A stretch of DNA of 64,000 nucleotides from an uncultured Agathobaculum sp. (GCA_944384725.1 CALWUJ010000006.1:1-64000); one strand, 5' to 3'; counted from the stretch's first letter, positions 34,709 through 43,267 are shown. Notes: a model not told the origin generated them from the sequence alone. Made by a program: numbers and translations.

Positions 34709-35231
34709 GAAACAGCAAATCCCCAATACACAGTTGTCCGGCAGAAACATATATACGGATAAGAAAAAGCGCGTCATCTATTATGACACGCTGACCAAGC
34801 AGGGCTATCTGATCGACAAGAAGAACGAAGGTTCGATCATGTTCTATCAGAACCGTCTGGTCATCATTCTGTTCGCAGCGATCCTGTGTGCGGGTACTTT
34901 CCTGACTTGGCAGCAGGCAACGCTCGCGGGCGTGGCGCTGTTTGCCGTGGTTGAGTTGTACTACCGCAAAAAGCTTTTCAAGAACCTTGAAGTTGTTACG
35001 GATATGGACTTTGGGCGGCGTTTGACACCGCTTCAGTCAATTGTTGCACGCAAGAGCCGTGAAAAAGTGATGGCGTTGATCGTGCTTTGGGCTGTGTTCG
35101 CGGTTCTCGTTCCGCTTAACGCCTATATGGAGCAATATTCGCTTGCTTTGATGGTGCTCAGCGGTGGTTTGGCGCTGGTTGGTGTGTATTTCTGTGTGCT
35201 GCATATCGTGGCGCTCACCCGGATGAAGTGA
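34701..35231 (+). CDS. Unknown four-helix membrane protein coupled to nagA
   Basis: A 176-residue protein I do not recognise. A soluble, basic N-terminus (about residues 1-48, ending GYLIDKKNEGS) precedes two pairs of membrane helices, roughly 52-68 and 72-87, then 123-138 and 145-170. Between them is a basic loop with a K-S-R-E-K motif. It overlaps nagA by eight bases, so the two are probably co-translated. A role linked to amino-sugar uptake or cell-wall recycling is only a guess. Confidence 0.75.
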   Translation: MSKKQQIPNTQLSGRNIYTDKKKRVIYYDTLTKQGYLIDKKNEGSIMFYQNRLVIILFAAILCAGTFLTWQQATLAGVALFAVVELYYRKKLFKNLEVVTDMDFGRRLTPLQSIVARKSREKVMALIVLWAVFAVLVPLNAYMEQYSLALMVLSGGLALVGVYFCVLHIVALTRMK

Positions 35232-35235
35232 CAAA

Positions 35236-35268
35236 TAAAAACCCATCGCGCCCGCGATGGGTTTTTAT
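35236..35268. terminator. Bidirectional terminator
   Basis: ATAAAAACCCATCGCG and CGCGATGGGTTTTTAT form a near-perfect palindrome with A and T flanks. It serves both the nagA unit and the convergent kbaY gene. Confidence 0.92.
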
Positions 35269-35278
35269 ACAGAGTATA

Positions 35279-36130
35279 TTAGGCTTTGCCGGCAGAACCA
35301 CAGATAGCAATTTTGCCCTTGACCGTTTCAATGACGTTTGCAATGCCGACCTTGCAGTATTTCTTCGGGTCGAACACGTCGGGGTCTTTCTGGAGGTACT
35401 CCTTAACGCCGTTGCTGAACGCGATGCGCAGCTCGGTGGCAAAGTTGACCTTGCAGATACCGCGGGTGATGGACTCCTGCACTGCTTCATCCGGTACGCC
35501 GGATGCACCATGCAGCACCAGCGGGATGGAAACGACTTCGCGGATCGCGCTCAAGCGTTCAAAATCCAGCTTGGGCGTGCCCTTGTACAGGCCGTGTGCT
35601 GTACCGATCGCAATTGCGAGCGAGCCAACGCCTGTGCGTTCGACGAATTCCTTTGCCTGCTGCGGATCGGTGAACGGATTGCCGTCGCCGCCCTCTAGGT
35701 CGTCCTCTTTGCCGCCGACCTTACCCAGCTCGGCTTCCACGCTGATGCGGGACGGGGCGCAGGCATCGACCACCCGGCGGGTCAGGGCGATGTTATCCTC
35801 GAATGCATCGTGTGAGCCGTCGATCATGATGGAGGTATAGCCGGTACGCAGTGCCTGCATCGCAAGGTCGAAGCTCTCGCCGTGGTCAAGATGCATGGCA
35901 ACCGGCACGTCGGTGCGTTCGGCTGCCGCGCGTACCATGGCAAGATAGTAGTCCAGACCGGCATATTTAACGGTGGACGGCGTGGTTTGCATGATGACGG
36001 GGGAGCGCATCTCTTCCGCTGCACGGACGACGGCCATCACCATCTCCATGTTTTCGACATTGAACGCGCCGACGGCATAATGACCGGCCTGTGCGTCCAG
36101 CAGCATTTTTTCTGTTGTTACCAAAGGCAT
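35279..36130 (-). CDS. kbaY: Class II tagatose/fructose-bisphosphate aldolase
   Basis: A 283-residue zinc aldolase of the KbaY/GatY group. The zinc histidines are in LHLDHGESFD and the GTAHG and LHGASG motifs; SIMIDGSH and VEAELGKVGG are typical. It cleaves tagatose-1,6-bisphosphate to DHAP and glyceraldehyde-3-phosphate. The nearby KbaZ partner favours the tagatose enzyme over a housekeeping Fba. ATG 36130 with GAGGG upstream is preferred over an in-frame ATG 24 bases earlier. Confidence 0.88.
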   Translation of the reverse strand: MPLVTTEKMLLDAQAGHYAVGAFNVENMEMVMAVVRAAEEMRSPVIMQTTPSTVKYAGLDYYLAMVRAAAERTDVPVAMHLDHGESFDLAMQALRTGYTSIMIDGSHDAFEDNIALTRRVVDACAPSRISVEAELGKVGGKEDDLEGGDGNPFTDPQQAKEFVERTGVGSLAIAIGTAHGLYKGTPKLDFERLSAIREVVSIPLVLHGASGVPDEAVQESITRGICKVNFATELRIAFSNGVKEYLQKDPDVFDPKKYCKVGIANVIETVKGKIAICGSAGKA

Positions 36131-36178
36131 AATCCAACCCTCTTTCTCCTGCATAATGCGGGATGTTTTGATGCCTCT

Positions 36179-36207
36179 ATTTTACCATAGGGGAATCCGG
36201 ATGAAAA
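36179..36207 (-). promoter_or_regulatory. Probable promoter of kbaY
   Basis: On the minus strand TTTTCA (36207-36202) and TAAAAT (36184-36179) are 17 bases apart. The -35 matches four of six consensus bases. Confidence 0.5.
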
Positions 36208-36262
36208 GCCTTGCGGTGGAGAAATGTGCCGCGCTGTCGGACAACAGGGACAAATTGCGGCA

Positions 36263-36286
36263 AAAATGCAAATTGTCGTTTAACAA
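36263..36286 (+). promoter_or_regulatory. Candidate regulator site in front of kbaZ
   Basis: AAAATGCAAA (36263-36272) is identical to the half-site at 26676 in the PTS promoter. It is followed by ATTGT...AACAA (36272-36286), resembling the other palindromes of this region. No clear -35 is seen for kbaZ, which would suit an activated promoter. Confidence 0.4.
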
Positions 36287-36378
36287 CCCCAAAGCCGAAA
36301 TGAGAAAAATGTGTTACCATATAAGCAGGACCGTATGGCTGTGCCACGGGCTTGCTGAAATAAGAGGAGGAATTTTTT

Positions 36379-37698
36379 ATGAATTATAATCCGCTGAAAA
36401 AGTTGGTAGAACTCCAGAAGCAGGGCAAAAGCGTTGGTATTTATTCCGTTTGCAGCGCGAATGGCTATGTTATTGAGGCAGCGCTCAAGCGTGGCCTGTC
36501 GGACGGCTCTTGCGTTCTGATTGAGTCGACTGCCAACCAGTGTGACCAGAACGGTGGCTACACCGGCATGAAGCCGATGGATTTCAAGCAGTTTGTGCTG
36601 GGCGTAGCTGACAAGGTCGGCTTTGACAAGTCCAAGCTGTTCCTTGGCGGCGACCACCTTGGCCCGTTGACCTTTGCCGGCAAGCCGGAGGCCGAGGCAA
36701 TGGCAGACGCGGAAGAACTCATTCGCCATTATGTCGGCGCGGGCTTTACCAAGATCCATATTGACACCAGCATGAAGGTCGCAGATGATGACCCGAACAC
36801 CCGCCTGAGTGATGAGACGATTGCCCGCCGCGGTGCTCGTCTGGCACGTGTGGCAGAGGAGACCTATCACAAGCTGCTCGAGACTGATCCGAACGCGATC
36901 GCGCCGGTTTACATCGTCGGCAGTGAGGTGCCGATTCCGGGCGGTCAGGTCGGCGCAGATCAGGGCGTGCAGGTCACCCGCGTAGACGACTTTAAGAACA
37001 CGGTTGCGACCTTTGAGAATGCATTCCGTAAGGAAGGATTGGACGAGGCTTGGAGCAACGTCATTGCCGTTGTGGTTCAGCCGGGTGTCGAGGAAAAGGA
37101 CAGCGGCTGCACCGAGTATGACCGCGCCAAGGCAGCAGAGCTGATGGCGTCCATCAAGGATTTCCCGAATCTGGTGTTCGAGGGTCACTCGACCGACTAC
37201 CAGACCAAGATTAAGCTGCGCGAGCTGGTTGAGGACGGCGTAGGCATCCTCAAGGTTGGCCCGGCGCTGACATTTGCGATGCGCGAAGGCATGTTTGCGC
37301 TGGCGCATATCGAGGAAGAGCTGCTCTATGGCACGGATATTGAGCCGAGCCACTTCATCGAGACGCTGGACAAGGCTATGCTGGCGGATGACAAGCACTG
37401 GAAGAAGCACTATCAGGGCACTGAACTTGAAATCCGCATGAAGCGCAAATATTCTTTCTCCGACCGCTGCCGCTACTACATGCCGACTCCGTCGGTAGAA
37501 GAGGCGAAGGAGCGCCTGATCGGTAACCTGCGCAAGCTGGGCATTCCGCTCAACCTGCTCAGCCAGTTCATGCCCATTCAGTACACCAAGGTGCGTGAGG
37601 GCCTGCTGGAGAACGATCCGGTTGCACTGGTCGAGGATCGCATCATCAACACCATGGACGAATACCTGTACGCAACCCATCAGAAGGAACTGATGTAA
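36379..37698 (+). CDS. kbaZ: Tagatose-bisphosphate aldolase non-catalytic subunit (KbaZ/GatZ)
   Basis: A 439-residue protein of the GatZ/KbaZ family, the chaperone-like partner needed for full activity and stability of the class II tagatose-bisphosphate aldolase. Family blocks are GIYSVCSANGYVIEAAL, LIESTANQCDQNGGYTGM, GGDHLGP, and YVIGTEVPIPGG-like YIVGSEVPIPGG. AGAGGAGG lies upstream of the ATG. It is divergent from kbaY, so the two subunits have separate promoters. Confidence 0.92.
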   Translation: MNYNPLKKLVELQKQGKSVGIYSVCSANGYVIEAALKRGLSDGSCVLIESTANQCDQNGGYTGMKPMDFKQFVLGVADKVGFDKSKLFLGGDHLGPLTFAGKPEAEAMADAEELIRHYVGAGFTKIHIDTSMKVADDDPNTRLSDETIARRGARLARVAEETYHKLLETDPNAIAPVYIVGSEVPIPGGQVGADQGVQVTRVDDFKNTVATFENAFRKEGLDEAWSNVIAVVVQPGVEEKDSGCTEYDRAKAAELMASIKDFPNLVFEGHSTDYQTKIKLRELVEDGVGILKVGPALTFAMREGMFALAHIEEELLYGTDIEPSHFIETLDKAMLADDKHWKKHYQGTELEIRMKRKYSFSDRCRYYMPTPSVEEAKERLIGNLRKLGIPLNLLSQFMPIQYTKVREGLLENDPVALVEDRIINTMDEYLYATHQKELM

Positions 37699-37712
37699 GC
37701 AGTTCAAACAAG

Positions 37713-37742
37713 AAAAAAGGACGGCGAAAGCCGTCCTTTTTG
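37713..37742. terminator. Terminator after kbaZ
   Basis: AAAAGGACGGC and GCCGTCCTTTT flank a GAAA loop and a T run. The A run on the other side would also serve the convergent ArsC-like gene. Confidence 0.9.
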
Positions 37743-37754
37743 TTTTGCACTTGG

Positions 37755-38090
37755 TTATTCCCAGTTTGTCCACACGTCGGGCTGATAGCCGACGGTAGCT
37801 TGTCTGCCGTTGCGCACGATAGGTGTTTTGAGAAGCGTGCCATCCTCGAGCAGCTTTTCCTTTTTGTCCTCGTCATAAGCGAGATAGGCGAGTGAAGCAT
37901 AGCCCTTGCTCTTTTCATCGAGTACCGCGTCCAGCCCGCCAACGGCTTTGAGCACGCTGTCCAGTTCGCCGCGGGACATGCCTTTTTGCGCAAGATCAAT
38001 CATCTGAAACTTGATGCCGCGTTCCTTAAACCAACGCTGGGCTTTCTTGGTGTCAAAGCACTTGTTTTTGCCAAATATCTGAATGTTCAT
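37755..38090 (-). CDS. ArsC/Spx-like thioredoxin-fold protein
   Basis: A 111-residue protein of the ArsC/YffB/Spx superfamily. The redox cysteine is in NKCFDTKKA near residue 10, and RWFKERGI plus LLKTPIVRNG carry the cis-proline. The usual CxxC of Spx is not present. Families of this type include arsenate reductase-like proteins and regulators; no arsenic genes are nearby, so function is open. The frame is open far upstream, but ATG 38090 has GGAGA before it. Confidence 0.8.
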   Translation of the reverse strand: MNIQIFGKNKCFDTKKAQRWFKERGIKFQMIDLAQKGMSRGELDSVLKAVGGLDAVLDEKSKGYASLAYLAYDEDKKEKLLEDGTLLKTPIVRNGRQATVGYQPDVWTNWE

Positions 38091-38151
38091 TGCATCCGTC
38101 TCCTTTGCCAACAGTATAGCAAAGCGCACGGCGGGACGCAAGGGGGATCGG

Positions 38152-38985
38152 TTATTGCTTGGCACGACGAGACAGGCGCAGAACGCCGTAGGAATGCGAG
38201 AAAAGCAGCAGCAGCACACAGGCGAGTGCGGCGCAGCGGCCGAGTTCACAAAGCAGCAGAGGGACGGCGAAAAACACTTCGCCATGGCGTGCAAAATCAC
38301 CGATCGCAGCAAGTCCCGCTGCGGAGAAATTGGGATAAGGAAGCAAGGCGGCGGTATGCACACCCAGCAACAGTGTGGTACGCAGCGAGATCAGCGCAAA
38401 CAGCGCACCGCCGGTGGCCAGACCGCGCGCCGCTGCACCGGAAAGCCGTTCCGGCAAAGAGAGCGAGAGCACAAGTGATGCGGGCAGCAGGCGCAGCAGA
38501 ATACGGCCGGTCTCGCGCGGCAGAGTGGCATCGGGCATGCCCCAGTGCATCGGCTGAAGCTGTGAGACGGTCAGAATGCCGCTCAGGATAACAATGACCC
38601 CGGCCAGCCATGCAACCGGCAGCGCCCACATGGCGCAGCGGTTGAGCCCTGACGTCGCAGCGAGCATGGTGCAAACGGTAAGGAGCAGGATCAGGCTCCA
38701 AAGCGGACGGGAGGAAAACACTGTGCTGCGCAGAAAGACGCCCATGCGTGCAAGAGAGGATGTCAGCGGCCAGAGTGCAAACAGCGCAAGCAGCCATTGC
38801 AGCGCACGGGATCGCTGCCAGATCGGGGCAAGGCGCGCTCCACCCGCACAGATCAAGGCGCAGATCAGGCTGGCCAGCGCTGCTGCATAGACTGTTTGCG
38901 TACCGGCGGTCGTGTACAGGATTTCGCTCAGCGGCAGCAGCGCGAACAGCGCAGCGCCCCAACGGGGGAATAAGCGTTCACGCAT
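38152..38985 (-). CDS. Compact GerAB-like germination permease
   Basis: A 277-residue membrane protein with eight to nine hydrophobic helices. The best family clue is the C-terminal PYPNFSAAGLAAIGDFARHGEVFF segment, which matches the Y-P-x-x-x-A-x-R-L-x-x-I-G-x-F-x-x-R-x-E-x-x-F signature of GerAB permeases. Usual length is about 360 residues, so N-terminal helices appear lost or reduced. It overlaps the GerAC-like gene by eight bases and closes the operon in the order A-C-B. Nutrient receptor function is inferred. Confidence 0.7.
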   Translation of the reverse strand: MRERLFPRWGAALFALLPLSEILYTTAGTQTVYAAALASLICALICAGGARLAPIWQRSRALQWLLALFALWPLTSSLARMGVFLRSTVFSSRPLWSLILLLTVCTMLAATSGLNRCAMWALPVAWLAGVIVILSGILTVSQLQPMHWGMPDATLPRETGRILLRLLPASLVLSLSLPERLSGAAARGLATGGALFALISLRTTLLLGVHTAALLPYPNFSAAGLAAIGDFARHGEVFFAVPLLLCELGRCAALACVLLLLFSHSYGVLRLSRRAKQ

Positions 38986-39610
38986 GGGCGCCGCCTCCAA
39001 TCTCGCCGCCGTCGAGGAAGCACGACAACCGCTCGTTGGCAAAGACGGCGGTGCCTGCGGGCGCGGTTTGACCGAATTCGTCCAGATGCAGCGCGGGCAG
39101 GATGGCGGTGCCATCAGCGTGCAGCACTTCAGACACGCGGTAGAGCGGCATATCGGGCAGAGTACCTTCCTGCGCGGCGCGGTCGAGCAGTTCACTGAGC
39201 GCATATATTTCATCGTCGGCTTGCAGCAGGTCGGTAGCAGCGCCGTCGCGCACGACCGCGACGCGCAGGCTGAGACGAACATCGTTTTCCGTGCACAGGT
39301 AATCCGCCAGTGGTAGGATGCTTTCCTCAGCGACGCTTTCACTGATGAGCAGCACCTGCGCATGGCTCAGATACAGATCTCCGGGCAGGATATTGCTGAG
39401 ATTGGTCAGCAGTTCAGGCAGGTCGCGTCCGGTGGCGGAAAGATAGGCGGGTGAGGCAGCATCGTCCAGACTGTCCTGCCGTACGACCTCGGCGGTCAGA
39501 CGGTAGACGTCGTCCGTGCGGTCGAGCGCAAGTGCGGAGACCGGAGAGACTTCACGGGCGCAGCCACATAGCAGCAGAGAAAGCAGCAGTAAAATTCCGG
39601 GCAGTTTCAA
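38978..39610 (-). CDS. Short GerAC-like germination lipoprotein
   Basis: A 210-residue predicted lipoprotein. The signal peptide ends in the lipobox LLLCGC, so Cys would be lipidated near residue 16. The remainder matches the N-terminal domain of Ger(x)C proteins (ALALDRTDDVYRLTAEVV, GRDLPELLTNLSNILPGDLYLSHAQVLLISE). The C-terminal domain found in the usual 370-400 residue proteins is missing. The TTG start at 39610 overlaps the gerA stop and is preceded by GGGGG. Confidence 0.75.
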   Translation of the reverse strand: MKLPGILLLLSLLLCGCAREVSPVSALALDRTDDVYRLTAEVVRQDSLDDAASPAYLSATGRDLPELLTNLSNILPGDLYLSHAQVLLISESVAEESILPLADYLCTENDVRLSLRVAVVRDGAATDLLQADDEIYALSELLDRAAQEGTLPDMPLYRVSEVLHADGTAILPALHLDEFGQTAPAGTAVFANERLSCFLDGGEIGGGAHA

Positions 39611-41058
39611 GGTTTGTCCCCCTTTGATGAATTCCGTTTGACCGCAAAGCGGTCGTACCGCATGAAAAACCATGGTGCCCGCAGCCAAGCGTCCTCCTGT
39701 TCTGCCTGTACACGCGGGATCAGGTTGAGCAGATAGGGTATCGAGCACGAGTGCATTCGGCAAAGCCAGGTCAGTACCAACGCGAGTGCAAAGCTGACGC
39801 CATATAGGCCATAGGCAGCGGCTCCAGCCAAAAGCGCAAAACGAAGCCACAAGGTTGCGGTTTGCAGTTTGGGTACCATCAAACCGGTCACACCCGCAAT
39901 GGCTACCACAATCACCGTCGGCGCAGCGGCAAATCGTGCCGAAACCGCAGCCTGTCCGAGCACCAAGCCGCCGACGATGCTCATCGTCTGGCCCATTGCG
40001 CCCGGCGTGCGCGCACCGGCCTCTTTGAGCGCTTCCAGCACGAGCAGCAGCAAAAAGGTCTCCCATCCGATGGGCAGCGGCACGCCGCGTTGTGCCGCTG
40101 AGACGGCAAACAGCAGCCGTGCGGGAACCAGCTCACGGTGATACAGCATCAGTGCGATATAAACTGCGGGAAAGGTGATGGTAAAAACAAAGCCTGCCAC
40201 GCGCAGCAGGCGGGATAGGTTGGCCTGCAAAAAGCTGATATAGTAATCGTCGTTAGATTGGAAGCATTCCTGAAACAGAAAGGGGGCGGTCAGCACGACC
40301 GGACTGCCGTCCACTACAATGGCGCAGCGGCCTTCTACAAGCCGCGCGGCGACTACGTCCGGGCGTTCGGTCGTGCCGAGAGTAGGAAAGGGTGATAAAC
40401 GATGGTCGCGGATGCGCTCGGCCAGATAGTTGGCATCCAGTACGCTGTCGATATCGAGCGCCTCCAGCTTGCGCTTGAGATGGGCAATCAGCTTTTGCTC
40501 GCATACCCCTGCCAGATAACAAAGGCAGACGACTGTATTGGTGCGGCTGCCGATGCGCAGAAAGGTGAATTTGAGCCGTTTGTCATTGAGCCTGCGGCGG
40601 ATGAGGGCGAGATTCGGCATAAAGCATTCGGTGAAGCCCTCGCGCGGGCCGGAAAGCACACGTTCATTTTCGGGCTCGGACGCACTGCGTACGGAAAATC
40701 CCTTGGTGTTGACCACGACCGGCCGCGCTTCCCCTTCGGTGAATACCACCGTATCGCCATACAGGAAGGAGGCGAACAGCTTGGAAACATCGGTCTCCAC
40801 GCGGCTGTCGTTAATTTGCAGCACGGTTTGGCAAAGTGTTTCTGCCGACGCGCGGCCCAAATCCGAGCAAACGATTGGCCGGATGACACTTTGGTTGATA
40901 GCAATGTTATTGACCATGCCGTCGAAGAAGAATACGGCACAGGAAAGACCGGCATGACCGACCGCGCGGCGTGTGACGAACGTGTTATCACCCTGAAAAA
41001 TAGTCTGCATCAGGCGGATGTTGCTTTCCAAATCGGTGGAGAATGTGATGGTATCCAT
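39607..41058 (-). CDS. gerAA: GerAA-type spore germination protein
   Basis: A 483-residue protein of the GerA/SpoVAF family. The hydrophilic N-terminal half is followed by about five membrane helices from residue 275 on. Conserved blocks include VVLTAPFLFQECFQSNDDYY and PIGWETFLLLLVLEALKEAGARTPGAMGQTMSIVGGLVLGQAAV in pattern. It is the core of a nutrient germinant receptor in the spore inner membrane. A sigma-G-like promoter lies upstream. Length is typical. Confidence 0.88.
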   Translation of the reverse strand: MDTITFSTDLESNIRLMQTIFQGDNTFVTRRAVGHAGLSCAVFFFDGMVNNIAINQSVIRPIVCSDLGRASAETLCQTVLQINDSRVETDVSKLFASFLYGDTVVFTEGEARPVVVNTKGFSVRSASEPENERVLSGPREGFTECFMPNLALIRRRLNDKRLKFTFLRIGSRTNTVVCLCYLAGVCEQKLIAHLKRKLEALDIDSVLDANYLAERIRDHRLSPFPTLGTTERPDVVAARLVEGRCAIVVDGSPVVLTAPFLFQECFQSNDDYYISFLQANLSRLLRVAGFVFTITFPAVYIALMLYHRELVPARLLFAVSAAQRGVPLPIGWETFLLLLVLEALKEAGARTPGAMGQTMSIVGGLVLGQAAVSARFAAAPTVIVVAIAGVTGLMVPKLQTATLWLRFALLAGAAAYGLYGVSFALALVLTWLCRMHSCSIPYLLNLIPRVQAEQEDAWLRAPWFFMRYDRFAVKRNSSKGDKP

Positions 41059-41079
41059 GGTTTCACCCCTTATTGGGGG

Positions 41080-41109
41080 TATTTTGTGCCAAATGGTGCG
41101 GGCTTATAC
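41080..41109 (-). promoter_or_regulatory. Sigma-G-type promoter of the ger operon
   Basis: On the minus strand GTATA (41109-41105) and CAAAATA (41086-41080) are 18 bases apart, near the sigma-G pattern GHATR / CATNNTA. The -35 lies within the last codons of spoIIP. Transcription would start about 15-20 bases before the gerAA start. Confidence 0.5.
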
Positions 41110-42165
41110 GTTATTGAGATCATCGGCCAGCGTCTGTCCGAACAAATGGATGGCGGCGAGTGCTTCCGGCATGGTATTGCCCGAAGAGCCGACTTCAATC
41201 AGCATCGAGCCAGCCCGTACATGCTGGTTGAAACGCTGGGTTCGTAAGTTGACAGGACGCATCAGACCGGGGTAGGCGCGGTTGAGCTGGTATTGCAGAC
41301 CGGTGACATAGTTCAGATTGTCCTGCCAGTTGGGGTGGGTCAGTCCGCCGTCATCCGTACCGACGACGAACATCAGCTGCGCCATTTCTTCGCCGTCAAT
41401 GGTACAGGAAGTTTTGTAGGCCTGCCCGTCGTCGGTCAGAATAGAGTCACGGTGCAGGTCGATGACGATTTGAATAGATGGATATTCTTCGACTGCCTGC
41501 TCGATGGCAGCGAGCGAGCGGTCATACGAGCCGGAATAGGCGGGGGAGTCGAAAATGTCGCGAATATGTATGGTTTCGATGCCGTTATCCTGCAAAACGC
41601 TTTGCAGCTCGTCACCAACACGCACAACATTGTAACGGGTGTCGGTTGTGCGTTCGTTTTCAGTCGGTGTGTAGGGGAAGGCAGCGTCTGGTGTGTAGCT
41701 TTCGCTGCCGTGCGTATGTACGATAAGCACCTGTGGACCGTCTCCGCTGACATGGATGGCGGCATCCGATGCCAGACAGGCCGCCACATCAACCGCATAG
41801 GAGGTCTCGTTATTGACGGTAATGGTGGTAGCCTTATCCGCGGCATCCAGCACCGGGTTGTCGTTTTCGTCTTCTTGCGGGATATAAGTGCTTTCTGCAA
41901 GCGGGCTTTCCGCGTCCTCACTCAATGCGGATGCCGCTGTGCGGGGAACGAAAACCGCAGCCTGATCGGGCGAAAGTCCCAGTTCAAGCGAAACCGCGCG
42001 CATAATAAAATCGCCGTTTCCTGCCAGACGCATCAACGCCTGCTGCGCGGTGGATTCGCCGCCCATGCGCGAAAACAGCAGCAGCGAGGCGGCAATGCAC
42101 AGTGTAACAGCGGCGGGCAGACCGATGCCATGCCGCCGCCGAGTGGATTTTCTGCGCCTTTTCAT
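41104..42165 (-). CDS. spoIIP: Stage II sporulation protein P
   Basis: A 353-residue peptidoglycan amidase/endopeptidase of the SpoIIDMP engulfment machine. An N-terminal membrane anchor lies at about residues 15-35, and the catalytic amidase domain begins near residue 145 (VLIVHTHGSESYTP). The catalytic residues are in HTHGSE, VIDLHRDS and IEVGSSGNT. ATG 42165 follows GGAGG; a GTG nine bases upstream overlaps that site. It follows gpr, the usual gpr-spoIIP order. Confidence 0.93.
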   Translation of the reverse strand: MKRRRKSTRRRHGIGLPAAVTLCIAASLLLFSRMGGESTAQQALMRLAGNGDFIMRAVSLELGLSPDQAAVFVPRTAASALSEDAESPLAESTYIPQEDENDNPVLDAADKATTITVNNETSYAVDVAACLASDAAIHVSGDGPQVLIVHTHGSESYTPDAAFPYTPTENERTTDTRYNVVRVGDELQSVLQDNGIETIHIRDIFDSPAYSGSYDRSLAAIEQAVEEYPSIQIVIDLHRDSILTDDGQAYKTSCTIDGEEMAQLMFVVGTDDGGLTHPNWQDNLNYVTGLQYQLNRAYPGLMRPVNLRTQRFNQHVRAGSMLIEVGSSGNTMPEALAAIHLFGQTLADDLNNV

Positions 42166-42240
42166 GGTTGCCACCTCCCTGCGTTTTGTTCTATCATACG
42201 CCCGTCCGTGCGCGAGTATGACCGAAAGATGGCAGGAGTT

Positions 42241-43128
42241 TCAAGACAGATACAGGTCGATATCGCTGACAGACAGGTGCGGGTGCAGCGCCATGTTGAC
42301 GGCATAGCCGATCACGCGGGCAATATCGGCAACTTCGCGGTCGATATCGCGCGTGGTGACCATGACCGGCAGGGAAAGATCGTCGAGGGCTTCGCAGGAG
42401 GAGCCGCCAAGCTGCGCGGCGATTTCGTGCGCAAGTGTTGCGCCGTCCACGACGGTTGGCACACCGATAGCGATGACCGGCACACCGAGCGTATCGCTGT
42501 TGAGCGCCGCGCGCGCATTGCCGACACCCGCGCCGGGCGTGATGCCGGTATCGGCCAACTGGATGGTGCGCAGCAGACGGCTCAGCCGTCCGGCGGCAAG
42601 CGCATCCACTGCGAGCACGGCGGCAGGCTTGACGCGATCCAGCACACCACAAATCACCTCGCCGGTTTCCACGCCGGTCTGCCCCAGCACACCGGGCGCG
42701 AGGGCAGATACCGGACGCCAGGAGGCAAATACGTCCGGCACCTGCTCGACCAGATGGCGGGTAGCGATCACATGGTCGATTGCCTGCGGGCCGATGGCGT
42801 CCGGGGTAATCATGCGGTTGCCGAGCCCCGTGACCAGAACCGGGCCGGAGGATGCGCTGTCCGGCAGTAGATCAGTTAGAAGCGTGCTCAGTGCGCGGCA
42901 GGCGCGTGGAAACGCATCCTCTTCGCGCCGGACGAGCGCATCCAGTTCCAATGTCACATATCGTCCGCAGGGCTTGCCGATTTCCCGCGCTGCATGCTCG
43001 GTTAAAATATCCACTTCGTTGACCGAAAAGCCTTCAATCGTGCGTTCAGTCTGCCGCACCTGCCGTAAGTTTGCTGCATGGGGCAGATTTTGTACTGCTT
43101 CCACTGCCAAATCCGTGCGAAAAGCCAT
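42241..43128 (-). CDS. gpr: Germination protease GPR
   Basis: A 295-residue GPR aspartic-type protease that degrades small acid-soluble spore proteins at germination. The start FRTDLAVEA and the VTGLGNRMITPDAIGP segment are characteristic, as are the GVLGQTGVETGE and DALAAGR blocks. ATG 43128 fits the GGAG spacing; an ATG nine bases upstream is too close to it. It is divergent from rpsT, as in Bacillus. Confidence 0.93.
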   Translation of the reverse strand: MAFRTDLAVEAVQNLPHAANLRQVRQTERTIEGFSVNEVDILTEHAAREIGKPCGRYVTLELDALVRREEDAFPRACRALSTLLTDLLPDSASSGPVLVTGLGNRMITPDAIGPQAIDHVIATRHLVEQVPDVFASWRPVSALAPGVLGQTGVETGEVICGVLDRVKPAAVLAVDALAAGRLSRLLRTIQLADTGITPGAGVGNARAALNSDTLGVPVIAIGVPTVVDGATLAHEIAAQLGGSSCEALDDLSLPVMVTTRDIDREVADIARVIGYAVNMALHPHLSVSDIDLYLS

Positions 43129-43149
43129 TGCATTCACTCCTTTTTTGAG

Positions 43150-43178
43150 TATTTTACGGCGCGTCGGATTTTTTATAC
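43150..43178 (-). promoter_or_regulatory. Possible forespore promoter of gpr
   Basis: On the minus strand GTATA (43178-43174) and TAAAATA (43156-43150) are 17 bases apart. The match to the sigma-G -10 (CATNNTA) is partial. Confidence 0.4.
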
Positions 43179-43197
43179 AGAATCATGGAAAAAAGAC

Positions 43198-43226
43198 TTG
43201 CATTTTGGGAAAAGTGATGGTAGAAT
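43198..43226 (+). promoter_or_regulatory. Sigma-A promoter of rpsT
   Basis: TTGCAT (43198-43203) and TAGAAT (43221-43226) are 17 bases apart, about 40 bases before rpsT. Confidence 0.78.
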
Positions 43227-43267
43227 AAAAACACTGACGAATAGATAACGAAGGAGGTGTTTTCGGA

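Noticed and set aside
36280..37773. A 497-codon open frame antisense to kbaZ
   Set aside because: kbaZ is a strong family match with a good start; the antisense frame has none of these.
41293..42870. A 525-codon plus-strand frame across spoIIP and gpr
   Set aside because: It spans two well-supported minus-strand genes and their spacer, so it cannot be a separate gene.
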